DNA of 46,818 nucleotides, from positions 1 through 46,818 of the forward strand of contig NZ_BONY01000074.1 of assembly GCF_016862955.1 (NCBI RefSeq). Reading direction: 5' to 3'. Shown here piece by piece: positions 32,850-41,160 of this stretch. The notes beneath the pieces were generated by a model. It saw only the letters and a program-made list of their open reading frames with translations. It did not search any database and was not told the DNA's origin. A program made the position numbers and the translations under genes. The DNA comes from Rhizocola hellebori. Its GTDB lineage: Bacteria > Actinomycetota > Actinomycetes > Mycobacteriales > Micromonosporaceae. Every line of letters begins with the position of its first letter. Position 1 is the stretch's first letter.

Positions 32850-35800
32850 ATGTTCCGTCCGGGGAGGGGCGATTTGAGCACGGTCCTCTACCGCCGGCCA
32901 CCGCGCCAGCCGGGGCCGCAGATGCCTCGTGGCGAGCTGCTGCTGGAATCCCCACCGCCGCTGCCCACACCGCTGCCGCGCAGCCTCGGCCAGCTGCTGA
33001 TGGTGCTGCCGATGGTGTGCGGCGTGGGCGCGATGGCGTTCATGTACGCCGGCCGCGGCGGCGGCGCCACCACCTGGATCGTGGGTGGACTGTTCGGCGT
33101 CTCCATGCTCGGCATGGCCGTCGGCTCGATGGGTGCCAGCGGCGGCAGCCGCAAGGCCGAAGTGGACGCCGCCCGCCGCGACTACATGCGCTATCTCGCG
33201 CAGACCCGCCGCCAGGCGCGGCGCGCCGCGGCCCAGCAGCACGCCGCGCTGCAGTGGCGTCACCCGGCACCCGAAGCGCTCTGGTCGATCTGCGAAGCCC
33301 GCCGGATGTGGGAGAGGCGCAGCACCGACGACGACTTCGGCGAGGTGCGGATAGCCGCGGGCTCGCAGCGGCTCGCGGTGAGCATCGTGCCGCCGGAGAC
33401 CAAGCCGGTGGAGGACCTGGAGCCGATGTCCGCGGTGGCGCTGCGAAGATTTGTGCGGACCCATTCCGCGGTACCGATGCTGCCGCTCGCCGTCCAGCTG
33501 CGTGCGTTCAGCCGGGTGGTGCTGCGCGGCCAGCGCCCGCCGGTGATGGATCTCGCCCGCGCCGCGATCGCCCAATTCGCCGCGCTGCACTCCCCCGACG
33601 ATGCGTTGATCGCCATCGTGGCACCGCCGGAGCGGGAGGCCGATTGGGATTGGACCAAGTGGCTGCCCCACTCCCAGGACGAGAGGCGGGTCGACGCGGC
33701 CGGTCCGCAGCGGCTGATCTTCGACTCGATGTGGGCGCTGGAGGAGGTCTTCGGCACCGACCTTTCCACCCGGCCCCGGCACAGCTCCGACGCCAAGCCG
33801 CTGACGACGGCGCCGCACCTGCTGGTGGTGCTCGACGGCGGCGAGGTGGCCTCGACCTGCCAGCTTTACGGGCAGGGCGTGCTCGGCACGACAGTGCTCG
33901 ACCTGTCCGGCATGGTGCCGCGCGACAGCGGCCGGTGGCTGCTGTGCCTGGAGGTGACCGCCGACCGGGTCGCCGCCGACCGCGGCGACAAGGTCACGCC
34001 GCTGGGCCGCCCTGACCGGCTGACCGCTGTCCAGGCCAACGGTTTGGCCCGCCAGCTCGCCCCGTTCCGGCTCTCCCATCAGACCACCGAGGAGGAACCC
34101 ACCTCGCGGGTGATGGAGCTGCCGGACCTGCTGGGGCTGGGCGACGCGGCGGCGGTGGACCCGATGCGCACCTGGCGGCCCCGGCCCAACCGGGAAAGGC
34201 TGCGCATCCCGCTCGGGATCGGCCCGGACGCCAACACCATCGAGCTGGACATCAAGGAAGCGGCACAGGAGGGGATGGGCCCGCACGGGCTCATCATCGG
34301 GGCCACCGGCTCGGGCAAGAGCGAGCTGCTGCGCACGATCGTTTCCTCGCTCGCCATCAACCACTCCTCGGAGGAGCTCAACTTCGTCCTGGTGGACTTC
34401 AAGGGCGGCGCGACCTTCGCCTCGCTGGACGCGCTGCCGCACACCAGCGCGGTCATCACCAACCTGGCCGAGGAACTGTCCATGGTGGACAGAATGCAGG
34501 ACGCTCTCGCCGGGGAGATGACACGCCGCCAGGAGTTGTTGCGCGCGGCCGGAAACTATGTCTCGCGCTATGACTACGAGCAGGCGCGCGTTGCCGGTGA
34601 GCCGCTGACTCCCCTGCCCAGCCTGCTGGTCATCTGCGATGAGTTCAGCGAGCTGCTCGCGGTCAAACCCGATTTCATCGACCTGTTCGTGATGATGGGC
34701 CGGCTGGGCCGTTCGCTTGGCGTGCACCTGCTGCTGGCCAGTCAGCGCTTGGAGGAGGGCAGGCTGCGCGGCCTGGACACCCATCTGTCCTATCGCATCG
34801 GCCTGCGCACCTTCTCGGCCATGGAAAGCCGGATCGTGCTCGGGGTTCCCGACGCCTACGAGCTGCCCAACGCCCCAGGACATGGCTACCTCAAGTCCGA
34901 TACCCAGACCATGCTGCGGTTCCGGGCCGCCTATGTGTCCGGGCCCTACCGGCGCTCGGGGCTGCCGGCCGCTTCCCAGGCGGCGGTGAGACGGCAGATA
35001 GTCCCGTTCGCGGTGGGCTTCCTGCCCGCGCCCGCGGCGCCGGCGGAAGAGCAGCAGGCGCTGCCCGCTCGGGAGGAGGAGGTCGGCAAGCAGACGAGCA
35101 TGCTCGATGTGATCGTCAGCCGCTTGCAGGGCAAGGGAAGCCCGGCACATCAGGTCTGGCTGCCGCCGCTGGCCGAGCCGCCGAGCCTGTCGGAGTTGCT
35201 CGGGGACATGGTGGTGGACCCGGCCCGCGGGCTGGTCGCGGCGGGCTGGCCCGGCGCGGGCAGAATGACTGTCCCGGTAGGGATCGTGGACCGCCCCTAC
35301 GAGCAGCGGCGCGACCCGCTCGTCGTGGAGCTGGAGGGCGCCAGCGGAAACGTGATCATCGTCGGCGGCCCCCGGTCCGGCAAGAGCACCATGCTGCGCT
35401 CGATGCTGTGCTCGCTGGCGCTGACCCACAGCCCGCGTGAGGTCCAGTTCTTCTGCCTCGACTTCGGTGGCGGCACCCTGCGCGGGCTGGAGGGGCTGCC
35501 GCACCTTTCGGGGGTGGCGGGGCGGCGCGACACCGAGGCGGTACGCCGTACGGTGGCCGAGGCGACCACCCTGATCGACGAGCGGGAGGCCCGCTTCGGC
35601 AAGCTCGGTGTCGAATCGATCGAGGAATACCGGCAGCGGCGCGCCGGCGGTCTGGTCGAGGACGACCCGTTCGGCGACGTCTTCCTGGTCATCGACGGCT
35701 GGGGAACGCTGCGCCAGGAATACGAGGATCTCGAGGCCCCGATCGCCAACATCGCCAGTCAGGGCTTGGGTTACGGCGTGCACGTGGTGCTCACCGCCAA

Positions 35801-36800
35801 TCGCTGGGCGGAGATCCGGTTCAACCTGCGCGACCTGTTCGGTTCCCGGCTGGAGTTGCGGCTGGGCGATCCGAGCGACTCGGAGATCGATCGGCGGGCC
35901 GCGACCAACGTCCCCGAACGCTCGCCGGGGCGCGGGCTGACCCGCGACAAGCTGCATTTCCTGGCCGCGCTGCCACGCCTGGACGGCGTTGCCGATCTCG
36001 TGCAGCAGGTGCGCGACTCCTGGCCGGGCGAGCCCGCCCCGAGCGTGCGGTTGCTGCCCAGAATGCTTACCGTGCAAGAGCTTTCCCGGCTCGCTGATCC
36101 GGCCGCCCCAGGTCTGCCGATCGGCATCAACGAAACCGCGCTGGCACCGGTGAACCTGACCCTCGACAGCGAGCCGCATCTGATCGTTTTCGGCGACGCG
36201 CAGTGTGGCAAGACCAACCTGTTGCGGCTCATCGCCACTTCACTGGTGCAGCGGTACACACCGGACCAGGCCCGAATCATGATTGTCGACTACCGGCGCA
36301 GCCTGCTCGGCGCGATCGAAGGCGATCACCTGCTGGAGTACGCGCCTTCGGCCAAGGTGGTCGAAGAAATGGTGGCCGGGGTGCTTTCGGCGATGAACAA
36401 CCGGCTGCCAGGCCCGGACGTGACACCGGAGCAGCTGCGCAACCGCACCTGGTGGGCCGGACCCGAGCTGTATCTGCTCATCGACGACTACGATCTGGTG
36501 GCCGCGCCGGGCCGCAGCCCGCTGGCCAGCCTGGCCGACCTGCTGCCCCAGGCCCGTGATGTCGGCCTGCACGTGGTGGTGGCCAGGCGCTGCGGTGGGG
36601 CCAGCCGCGCCATGTACGACCCTGTGCTGCAACGTCTTCGAGAGCTGGAGATGCCGGGCCTGATCATGTCGGGCAGCCGCGACGAGGGCGTGCTCTTCGG
36701 AAACTCGCGACCCAGCTCGCAACCGCCGGGGCGGGGAACGCTGGTGCGGCGCAGTGATGGCACAAATCTTCTCCAGATCGCCTGGCTGGATCCGGCGTAA
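32850..36800 (+). CDS. eccC: Type VII secretion ATPase EccC (fused EccCa-EccCb)
   Basis: 1316 aa from ATG 32850. Two N-terminal membrane helices (about 48-95), a stalk helix ([30 protein letters not shown]), a DUF/stalk domain to about 420, then three FtsK/SpoIIIE ATPase domains. Walker [12 protein letters not shown] at 484-494 (K490), [11 protein letters not shown] (K845), [11 protein letters not shown] (K1121). Walker B: LLVICDEF in domain 1 has the catalytic Glu; FLVIDGWG and LYLLIDDYD in domains 2 and 3 lack it, as is usual. It powers substrate translocation; domain 3 binds WXG100 signal tails in known systems. TTG 32874, with GGGGAGGGG upstream and giving the common family start (M)[14 protein letters not shown], is a serious alternative start. 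Confidence 0.96.
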   Translation: MFRPGRGDLSTVLYRRPPRQPGPQMPRGELLLESPPPLPTPLPRSLGQLLMVLPMVCGVGAMAFMYAGRGGGATTWIVGGLFGVSMLGMAVGSMGASGGSRKAEVDAARRDYMRYLAQTRRQARRAAAQQHAALQWRHPAPEALWSICEARRMWERRSTDDDFGEVRIAAGSQRLAVSIVPPETKPVEDLEPMSAVALRRFVRTHSAVPMLPLAVQLRAFSRVVLRGQRPPVMDLARAAIAQFAALHSPDDALIAIVAPPEREADWDWTKWLPHSQDERRVDAAGPQRLIFDSMWALEEVFGTDLSTRPRHSSDAKPLTTAPHLLVVLDGGEVASTCQLYGQGVLGTTVLDLSGMVPRDSGRWLLCLEVTADRVAADRGDKVTPLGRPDRLTAVQANGLARQLAPFRLSHQTTEEEPTSRVMELPDLLGLGDAAAVDPMRTWRPRPNRERLRIPLGIGPDANTIELDIKEAAQEGMGPHGLIIGATGSGKSELLRTIVSSLAINHSSEELNFVLVDFKGGATFASLDALPHTSAVITNLAEELSMVDRMQDALAGEMTRRQELLRAAGNYVSRYDYEQARVAGEPLTPLPSLLVICDEFSELLAVKPDFIDLFVMMGRLGRSLGVHLLLASQRLEEGRLRGLDTHLSYRIGLRTFSAMESRIVLGVPDAYELPNAPGHGYLKSDTQTMLRFRAAYVSGPYRRSGLPAASQAAVRRQIVPFAVGFLPAPAAPAEEQQALPAREEEVGKQTSMLDVIVSRLQGKGSPAHQVWLPPLAEPPSLSELLGDMVVDPARGLVAAGWPGAGRMTVPVGIVDRPYEQRRDPLVVELEGASGNVIIVGGPRSGKSTMLRSMLCSLALTHSPREVQFFCLDFGGGTLRGLEGLPHLSGVAGRRDTEAVRRTVAEATTLIDEREARFGKLGVESIEEYRQRRAGGLVEDDPFGDVFLVIDGWGTLRQEYEDLEAPIANIASQGLGYGVHVVLTANRWAEIRFNLRDLFGSRLELRLGDPSDSEIDRRAATNVPERSPGRGLTRDKLHFLAALPRLDGVADLVQQVRDSWPGEPAPSVRLLPRMLTVQELSRLADPAAPGLPIGINETALAPVNLTLDSEPHLIVFGDAQCGKTNLLRLIATSLVQRYTPDQARIMIVDYRRSLLGAIEGDHLLEYAPSAKVVEEMVAGVLSAMNNRLPGPDVTPEQLRNRTWWAGPELYLLIDDYDLVAAPGRSPLASLADLLPQARDVGLHVVVARRCGGASRAMYDPVLQRLRELEMPGLIMSGSRDEGVLFGNSRPSSQPPGRGTLVRRSDGTNLLQIAWLDPA

Positions 36801-36871
36801 GCCCTTATGTCAATGCGGTGCGTTCGGCTACCGTGGCAATTCAGGGACATCGAAATATTTGGAGGTGACCG

Positions 36872-37210
36872 ATGGCCGTCGAGAAGTTCGAGAGCGATCG
36901 CGAATCCCTGGTCCACGGTGCTACCCGGGTGCGCGGCACCCGCTCAGATGTCATGGGTGACCTGTCGAAGCTGCGCAATGTCATCGACGACCTGGTGGCC
37001 CACGGCTGGCACGGCACGGCATCGACTGAATTCACGCAGGTGATGTCGTCCTGGGACCGGAACGCGAACAGGCTCACCAATGCCATGGAGGAGATTGCCA
37101 AGCTGCTCAACGACAGCGGCGCGCAGTTCTCCGAGACCGACGATCAGCAGCGCAAGATGATGTTGCAGACCAAGGATTATTCCGGCGCGCTCGGACAGCG
37201 CCTCTCGTAG
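36872..37210 (+). CDS. WXG100 family protein (EsxA/EsxB-like), first of tandem pair
   Basis: 112 aa with a strong GGAGGTG ribosome site. Helix-turn-helix hairpin with W46-H-G48 in the turn (DDLVAHGWHGTASTEFTQVM), a second amphipathic helix (SWDRNANRLTNAMEEIAKLLND) and a short tail. Such proteins are secreted by T7SS as dimers, usually with the product of the neighbouring esx gene; here the partner starts 17 nt downstream. The tail contains no clear YxxxD/E motif (KDYSGALG only), so the partner probably carries the export signal. The 71-bp gap after eccC contains only the leader. Confidence 0.9.
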   Translation: MAVEKFESDRESLVHGATRVRGTRSDVMGDLSKLRNVIDDLVAHGWHGTASTEFTQVMSSWDRNANRLTNAMEEIAKLLNDSGAQFSETDDQQRKMMLQTKDYSGALGQRLS

Positions 37211-37227
37211 ACAGATCGGGGTGTGGG

Positions 37228-37530
37228 ATGAGCCAACCAATCCGGGCCGACTACCCGCATATGGAAGCGGCGGTCGCCGCCATGCGGGAAATCTCGACGG
37301 TCATGGACACGAAGCTCGATGAGCTGCGCAAGGAACTAACTCAGGTCAAGTGGGTCGGCCAGGCCGAAGAGGCATGGCGGATGCACCAGGCCGAGTGGGA
37401 CGCCGCGATCAAAGAGCTCAACAACCTGCTGAACATGATCGCCATGAAGGTCGGCGAGGCACGGCAGAACTATCTGGACACCGAGCACACCGTGGCGCGT
37501 ACCTGGAACAACGCGTCCATCGGCGGCTGA
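37228..37530 (+). CDS. WXG100 family protein (EsxB-like), second of tandem pair
   Basis: 100 aa; a GGGGTGTGGG ribosome site abuts the ATG. W42-V-G44 lies in the turn between helices (LTQVKWVGQAEEAWRMHQAEWD), and the second helix is followed by Y82-LDT-E86, which fits the YxxxD/E export motif recognised by EccC. It is likely the signal-bearing half of a heterodimer with the preceding WXG100 protein. A strong GC hairpin follows the stop. Confidence 0.92.
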   Translation: MSQPIRADYPHMEAAVAAMREISTVMDTKLDELRKELTQVKWVGQAEEAWRMHQAEWDAAIKELNNLLNMIAMKVGEARQNYLDTEHTVARTWNNASIGG

Positions 37531-37559
37531 GGTAACACAGCGCCACTCGCTAGCTTGCA

Positions 37560-37584
37560 CGGCCGGGCCGCAATGGCCCGGCCG
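37560..37584. terminator. Bidirectional hairpin terminator
   Basis: CGGCCGGGCC (37560-37569) and GGCCCGGCCG (37575-37584) pair perfectly around GCAAT, followed by cttgcttt on the plus strand. It sits between the convergent esx pair and the PPE-like gene. Confidence 0.8.
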
Positions 37585-37598
37585 CTTGCTTTGGTAGC

Positions 37599-38795
37599 TC
37601 AGCTCAGCACGGAACCGGGGGCCTCGTCGGGATCCCACGGGTTGCCGTCTTCCCTCAGCCAGGTGTCGGAATCGGCGTGCTCTTCGTGTTGGCCCGAGCC
37701 GTAGCCCATGGGGCCCATCGCTCCGCCTGCGCCGCCCGCACCGCCGCGTGCTCCTGCCGCACCGCCACGTCCTCCGGCTGCGCCGCCTGCCGCACCGCCA
37801 CGTGCACCGCCGGCACCGGCGACCCCTGCGCCGCCCGCTGCGACGCCGCCCGAGGCACCGCCGCGGCCCAGCATGGCACCGCCTGCCGCGCCGCCGCCGC
37901 GCCCTGCTACGCCGGCTCCCGCTGCACCGCCTCCGATTGGGACGCCGCCCATCATGCCGGGACCTCCGGCGCCCGCGGCTCCGCCGGGCAGTCCGCCGCC
38001 ACCGGGGCCAAGGCCGCCGGGCCCCCCAATTCCGCCCAGGCCGCCACCGGCCATGCCCGGGCCGCCATAGCCGCCGCCAAGTCCGCCGGGGAAGGAACCG
38101 GCGCCGCCAAGGGCACCCGCTCCCGCCAGCGACGTGCCCGGGCCCGTGGGGCCAGGGTCGGGAATGGCTGGCGGCTCAGGCGGGATCGTGAACGGATCCA
38201 GTGGGGTGCTGCCGGGAAGGCCCGTCGGCGGCTGCAGCGCGGCCGGGTTTGCACCGCCCTTCTTCTTCAGCAGATCGGCGAAGAACTCGATGGCAATGGC
38301 GGCAAGGGTCGCCGCCACCTGACCATCGGTCGCCGTCGATGTTGCTACGTTGGCGTTGACCTGGCCGGTGTAGAGCTTGGCGATGGTCCAGTACATCTTC
38401 ATGATCGCAGCGGCGTGCGGCCCTACCGCCGAGGCGTAGTGCTCCGGGCCGGGTACCACCTGCCCGCTGGGCAGCACGACGAAGCGGCCGGCGATCGCCG
38501 AGGCGACGGTCGCGTCGTTCTGCGTCTTGAGCGTCTGCATCCGGGTCGCCCCGGACGCGGTGACCGTCTGCGCCCGCGCGATCGCTTGCGCGACACGGGT
38601 TGCCGCGTCGATCAGCTTCGCCGCCCGCTGCTCATGCGCCTGGGCGGACGCCCCTGTCCAGGTGGCGCTGAGATCGGAAGACTTCCTGAACTGCTGGATG
38701 GCGGCGAGCAGACTCGCCGCCGCGCTTGCCAGGGCCGTGCCCCCCGAGGCCTGGAAGGCGATCGGACTCGACATGCGCTGTGCCATGAATTGCAT
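37599..38795 (-). CDS. PPE/WXG100-like T7SS substrate with Gly/Ala-rich tail
   Basis: 398 aa; a GGAGGG ribosome site lies within the end of the upstream gene. Residues 15-95 are a WXG100-type hairpin with W46-T-G48 (SDLSATWTGASAQAHEQRAAKL). A helical part with PGPEHYASAVGPHAAAIMKMYW and AIEFFADLLKKKGG follows, then a Pro-rich linker and about 150 residues of Gly/Ala/Pro repeats reminiscent of PPE proteins. The acidic C-terminus WLREDGNPWDPDEAPGSVLS resembles the end of the His-rich substrate at 26553. It starts 2 nt after the stop of a small EspC-like gene, giving the pairwise order typical of PE/PPE partners. Confidence 0.8.
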   Translation of the reverse strand: MQFMAQRMSSPIAFQASGGTALASAAASLLAAIQQFRKSSDLSATWTGASAQAHEQRAAKLIDAATRVAQAIARAQTVTASGATRMQTLKTQNDATVASAIAGRFVVLPSGQVVPGPEHYASAVGPHAAAIMKMYWTIAKLYTGQVNANVATSTATDGQVAATLAAIAIEFFADLLKKKGGANPAALQPPTGLPGSTPLDPFTIPPEPPAIPDPGPTGPGTSLAGAGALGGAGSFPGGLGGGYGGPGMAGGGLGGIGGPGGLGPGGGGLPGGAAGAGGPGMMGGVPIGGGAAGAGVAGRGGGAAGGAMLGRGGASGGVAAGGAGVAGAGGARGGAAGGAAGGRGGAAGARGGAGGAGGAMGPMGYGSGQHEEHADSDTWLREDGNPWDPDEAPGSVLS

Positions 38796-38797
38796 GA

Positions 38798-39121
38798 CTA
38801 CCCTCCGTTCGGGAAGATCGTCGAAGCGTTGAACGTCTCCGTCGCCATCCGGTTGTCACGGTCACGCAGCAGCTGGGCCGTGGAGCGCAGCAGCTCGGCA
38901 TGTTCGTTGGTGTGCTCGTTGAGCTGTTTGATGGCGGTCGCGATATCGGCGAACATGGCAACCATCGCCGCCGAGGTCATATAGGTGGCATTCATGCCCG
39001 CCGCGGCCTGGGCCGCCGCCGGTGCGCTGGCAAAGGAATCGAGGACCGATCCGGAGATCTTGCTGCCGATCTCGCTGGCGGCATCATCCACTTTGGTGAG
39101 GTCCATGTTGAGTTCGTCCAC
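38798..39121 (-). CDS. Small EspC/PE-like T7SS partner protein
   Basis: 107 aa with GTG 39121; GGAGGAGGAG lies 6 nt upstream, which favours the GTG over the internal ATG at 39106. Two helices: TKVDDAASEIGSKISGSVLDSFASAPAAAQAAAG and AAMVAMFADIATAIKQLNEHTNEHAELLRSTAQLLRDRDNRMATET. Length, composition and position fit the EspC (ESX-secreted, PE-like) family, but no WXG or clear YxxxD/E motif is seen. The stop lies 2 nt before the PPE-like gene, so the two are almost certainly co-translated and may form a heterodimer. Confidence 0.75.
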   Translation of the reverse strand: MDELNMDLTKVDDAASEIGSKISGSVLDSFASAPAAAQAAAGMNATYMTSAAMVAMFADIATAIKQLNEHTNEHAELLRSTAQLLRDRDNRMATETFNASTIFPNGG

Positions 39122-39149
39122 GGCGCACTCCTCCTCCCCGAGAGTCGTT

Positions 39150-39195
39150 ACAGGTCAATATAGATGTTCGTCACCTGTGAATATAGAGTGTCAAC
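39150..39195. promoter_or_regulatory. 23-bp imperfect tandem repeat between divergent T7SS units
   Basis: Two 23-bp units (39150-39172 and 39173-39195) share 14 of 23 positions including AATATAGA, and their first six bases form an inverted pair ACAGGT...ACCTGT. AT-rich compared with surroundings. It lies between the EspC-like gene (minus) and the YbaB pair (plus) and contains -10-like TATAGA/TATATT strings on both strands. Probable operator/promoter region. Confidence 0.5.
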
Positions 39196-39226
39196 GGACA
39201 CCCCTGGACCGCCTTGGAGACGATCG

Positions 39227-39517
39227 ATGTCGCTGCCCCTCGATGCCGCCGAGGCGCTCATCGCTGACCTCACCCGGCGTATGCAAGCGCTGCGGGAAGC
39301 GACCTACGAAGGCCACGATGAAGCCAAGCTGGCCGTGGCGACGGTGACCGGCGACGGCGAGGTGCGCACGGTGAAGCTGGCGCAAACCGTTGGCCGGCAC
39401 AGCCCGGAAGATGTCGCCGACGCGATCCGCAAAGCCGTCACCGCCGCCCAGCAGGAGCTGGCCCTGGCCTACACCAAGCTGGCACACCAGGCCGAACAGT
39501 GGGAGCAGCAGCAGTGA
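39227..39517 (+). CDS. YbaB/EbfC-fold protein, first of pair
   Basis: 96 aa from ATG 39227 (GGAGA 7 nt upstream); a longer open frame from 39164 overlaps the operator region and is rejected. N-terminal helix (DAAEALIADLTRRMQALREATYEG), beta core (AKLAVATVTGDGEVRTVKLAQTVGRH) and C-terminal helices (SPEDVADAIRKAVTAAQQELALAYTKLA) match the YbaB/EbfC nucleoid-associated fold. Small YbaB proteins such as EspL accompany ESX loci and may bind DNA or stabilise substrates. The stop overlaps the next gene by 4 bp (GTGA). Confidence 0.8.
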   Translation: MSLPLDAAEALIADLTRRMQALREATYEGHDEAKLAVATVTGDGEVRTVKLAQTVGRHSPEDVADAIRKAVTAAQQELALAYTKLAHQAEQWEQQQ

Positions 39518-39867
39518 CCGAGGCCGACGACTACTACGAAGAGGTCTCCCGCGCCGCTGCGGCGGCCATGCAGACCGTCGCCGAGCTGGCCCCCCGGCTC
39601 GCCGCCCGGGAGGTCGAAGAGCGCAGCCCGGACGGCAGGGTCATCGTCAAGGTCACCGCGGCCGGCACGATCACCGACATCACCCTGCGCAACGGCGTCC
39701 TGCGCCGCTATGACAGCGCGGCCCTGGGCGAGCTGGTGGCCAAGATGCTCAGCACGGCACAGCGGCGTGCCCGCGCCGAATACGAAAGCGCACTGATGGC
39801 CGCCATCCCCGACGAGGTGGCCGAGGCCAGCCGCATCATCCGCGATTCCGCCCGCGACAGCACGTAA
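39514..39867 (+). CDS. YbaB/EbfC-fold protein, second of pair
   Basis: 117 aa from GTG 39514, overlapping the preceding stop (GTGA). Helix (DDYYEEVSRAAAAAMQTVAELAPRLAA), beta core (ERSPDGRVIVKVTAAGTITDITLRNGVLRRYD) and helix (AALGELVAKMLSTAQRRARAEYESALM) again follow the YbaB pattern. A heterodimer with the first protein is likely because YbaB proteins are obligate dimers and the two genes are translationally coupled. It is convergent with mycP, only 10 nt between stops, and there is no visible terminator there. Confidence 0.8.
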   Translation: MTEADDYYEEVSRAAAAAMQTVAELAPRLAAREVEERSPDGRVIVKVTAAGTITDITLRNGVLRRYDSAALGELVAKMLSTAQRRARAEYESALMAAIPDEVAEASRIIRDSARDST

Positions 39868-39877
39868 ATCGTCCCCG

Positions 39878-41158
39878 TCAGTCGGGGGCTGTACGGGTGG
39901 GGCGCCAGCGGCGGCGGCGGCCCCGGCGCACAGCGGCGGCGAGCAGCAGCGCCAGCCCGGCCACGATGGCACTGCCCACGGCGGACCAGCCCGCCACCAC
40001 CCTCACCTGGCGCAGTGGATCGGTGGGCAGCTGTGGCGGCTGGACCTGGGTCATCGAGGCGGACGCGCTTTCCCGCTGCGCACTCAGCGCCCCGACGGCG
40101 CGCTGCGGATTCACCACGCCGTAACCGACCACCGGATTCCAGATGTCGGCGGGATGATCCGCGGTCTGCATGAGACGGTCGGCCACCTGTTGCGGGCTGA
40201 GCGCTGGATTGTAGGCACGAACCAGGGCCGCCACTCCGGAAACGTAGGCGGCGGCGAAGCTGGTGCCACCCGGCTCGCTGAACAGGTATCCCCCGCCGGC
40301 CGGGGAGGGACCGGCGATCTGCACGCCGGGGGCGGCAATGTCCACATAGGAACCCGCGGTGGAGGACCCGACGTGCTTGTCCTGCCGATCCGTGCTGGCC
40401 ACCGCGATCACGCCCTCGTAGGAGGCCGGATAGGACGGGGCCCCGGGCTGTGCCCCGCCGCCCTCATTGCCGGCGGCGGCCACCAGCACCACGCCCCTGC
40501 CGATGGCATAGCGGATGGCGGCTTCGAGCTCGGGACTGTGCGTGGTGGTCAGCGACAGGTTCATCACGTCCGCGTCGGCCACGTCGGTCGCCCATCGGAT
40601 CGCTTGCGCGATGCGGGCCGGAAGGTCCTCGTTGAAGGAGCGGGTCTGATCGCGCAGCACCCGCACCGGTACCACCTGGGCGCCGGGGGCCACGCCGTGG
40701 AAGGCGTACCCGTTGCTGACCGTCGGCCGCCCGGCGATGATGCCCGCGATGAGCGTGCCGTGGCCGTTTTCGTCGCAGGTTCCGGGACCCGAGGTGACCA
40801 GGTCGTTGCCCGGCAGCACCTTTCCGTCAAGGGCGGGATGCGCGGCGGAGACACCGGAGTCGATGACCGCCACCCGCACCCCGGCACCGGTGCTGAGCGG
40901 CCACGCCAGATCCGGCCGCAGCCGGGTCAGCGGCCACGGCGCCTCGGCCAGCGGATCGGCGATGACCGGCCCGCACGCGGCCGCCCACGTCTGTGAGCCG
41001 GTCGCCGCGGACCACCGCGTCTGTGAGCCGGTCGCCGCGGACCACCGCGTCTGTGAGCCGGTCGCGGCGGACGCCCAGGCGGCGCCGGATCCCAGCGGGG
41101 AAACGGGTGCAGCGCTCAGGCAAACGGCGAGCGCCGCCGTGGATAGGGCACGCCACAT
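39878..41158 (-). CDS. mycP: Type VII secretion-associated subtilisin-like protease (mycosin)
   Basis: 426 aa from ATG 41158, 2 nt after the upstream stop. Signal peptide to about residue 29, then three copies of a decapeptide (SAATGSQTRW) at 30-59, the mycosin N-terminal extension (CGPVIADPLAEAPWPLTRLRPDLAWPLSTGAG), and the S8 domain. The catalytic triad is D100 (VAVIDSGV), H133 (ENGHGTLIAGI) and S300 (GGTSFAAAYVSG), with oxyanion N231. A Pro-rich linker and a C-terminal membrane helix (about 387-410) precede a basic cytoplasmic tail. Mycosins anchor at the outer face and cap the ESX complex. The tandem repeat before the extension is unusual. Confidence 0.95.
   Translation of the reverse strand: MWRALSTAALAVCLSAAPVSPLGSGAAWASAATGSQTRWSAATGSQTRWSAATGSQTWAAACGPVIADPLAEAPWPLTRLRPDLAWPLSTGAGVRVAVIDSGVSAAHPALDGKVLPGNDLVTSGPGTCDENGHGTLIAGIIAGRPTVSNGYAFHGVAPGAQVVPVRVLRDQTRSFNEDLPARIAQAIRWATDVADADVMNLSLTTTHSPELEAAIRYAIGRGVVLVAAAGNEGGGAQPGAPSYPASYEGVIAVASTDRQDKHVGSSTAGSYVDIAAPGVQIAGPSPAGGGYLFSEPGGTSFAAAYVSGVAALVRAYNPALSPQQVADRLMQTADHPADIWNPVVGYGVVNPQRAVGALSAQRESASASMTQVQPPQLPTDPLRQVRVVAGWSAVGSAIVAGLALLLAAAVRRGRRRRWRPTRTAPD
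40991..41073 (-). repeat. 30-bp tandem repeat in mycP
   Basis: Unit ctgtgagccggtcgccgcgg plus accaccgcgt: copies at 40991-41020 and 41021-41050 are identical and a partial third runs from 41051 to about 41073. In frame it encodes the decapeptide SAATGSQTRW, directly behind the signal peptide. Confidence 0.92.
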
Positions 41159-41160
41159 AA

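Noticed and set aside
32841-36179. Very long minus-strand open frame (1112 codons) opposite eccC
   Set aside because: Shadow of eccC: the plus-strand product has three Walker A motifs, while the minus reading is His/Gln/Arg-rich low complexity.
37677-38984. Plus-strand Ala/Cys/Thr-rich open frame opposite the PPE-like gene
   Set aside because: Shadow of the Gly/Ala repeats; no ribosome site, crosses two minus-strand genes.
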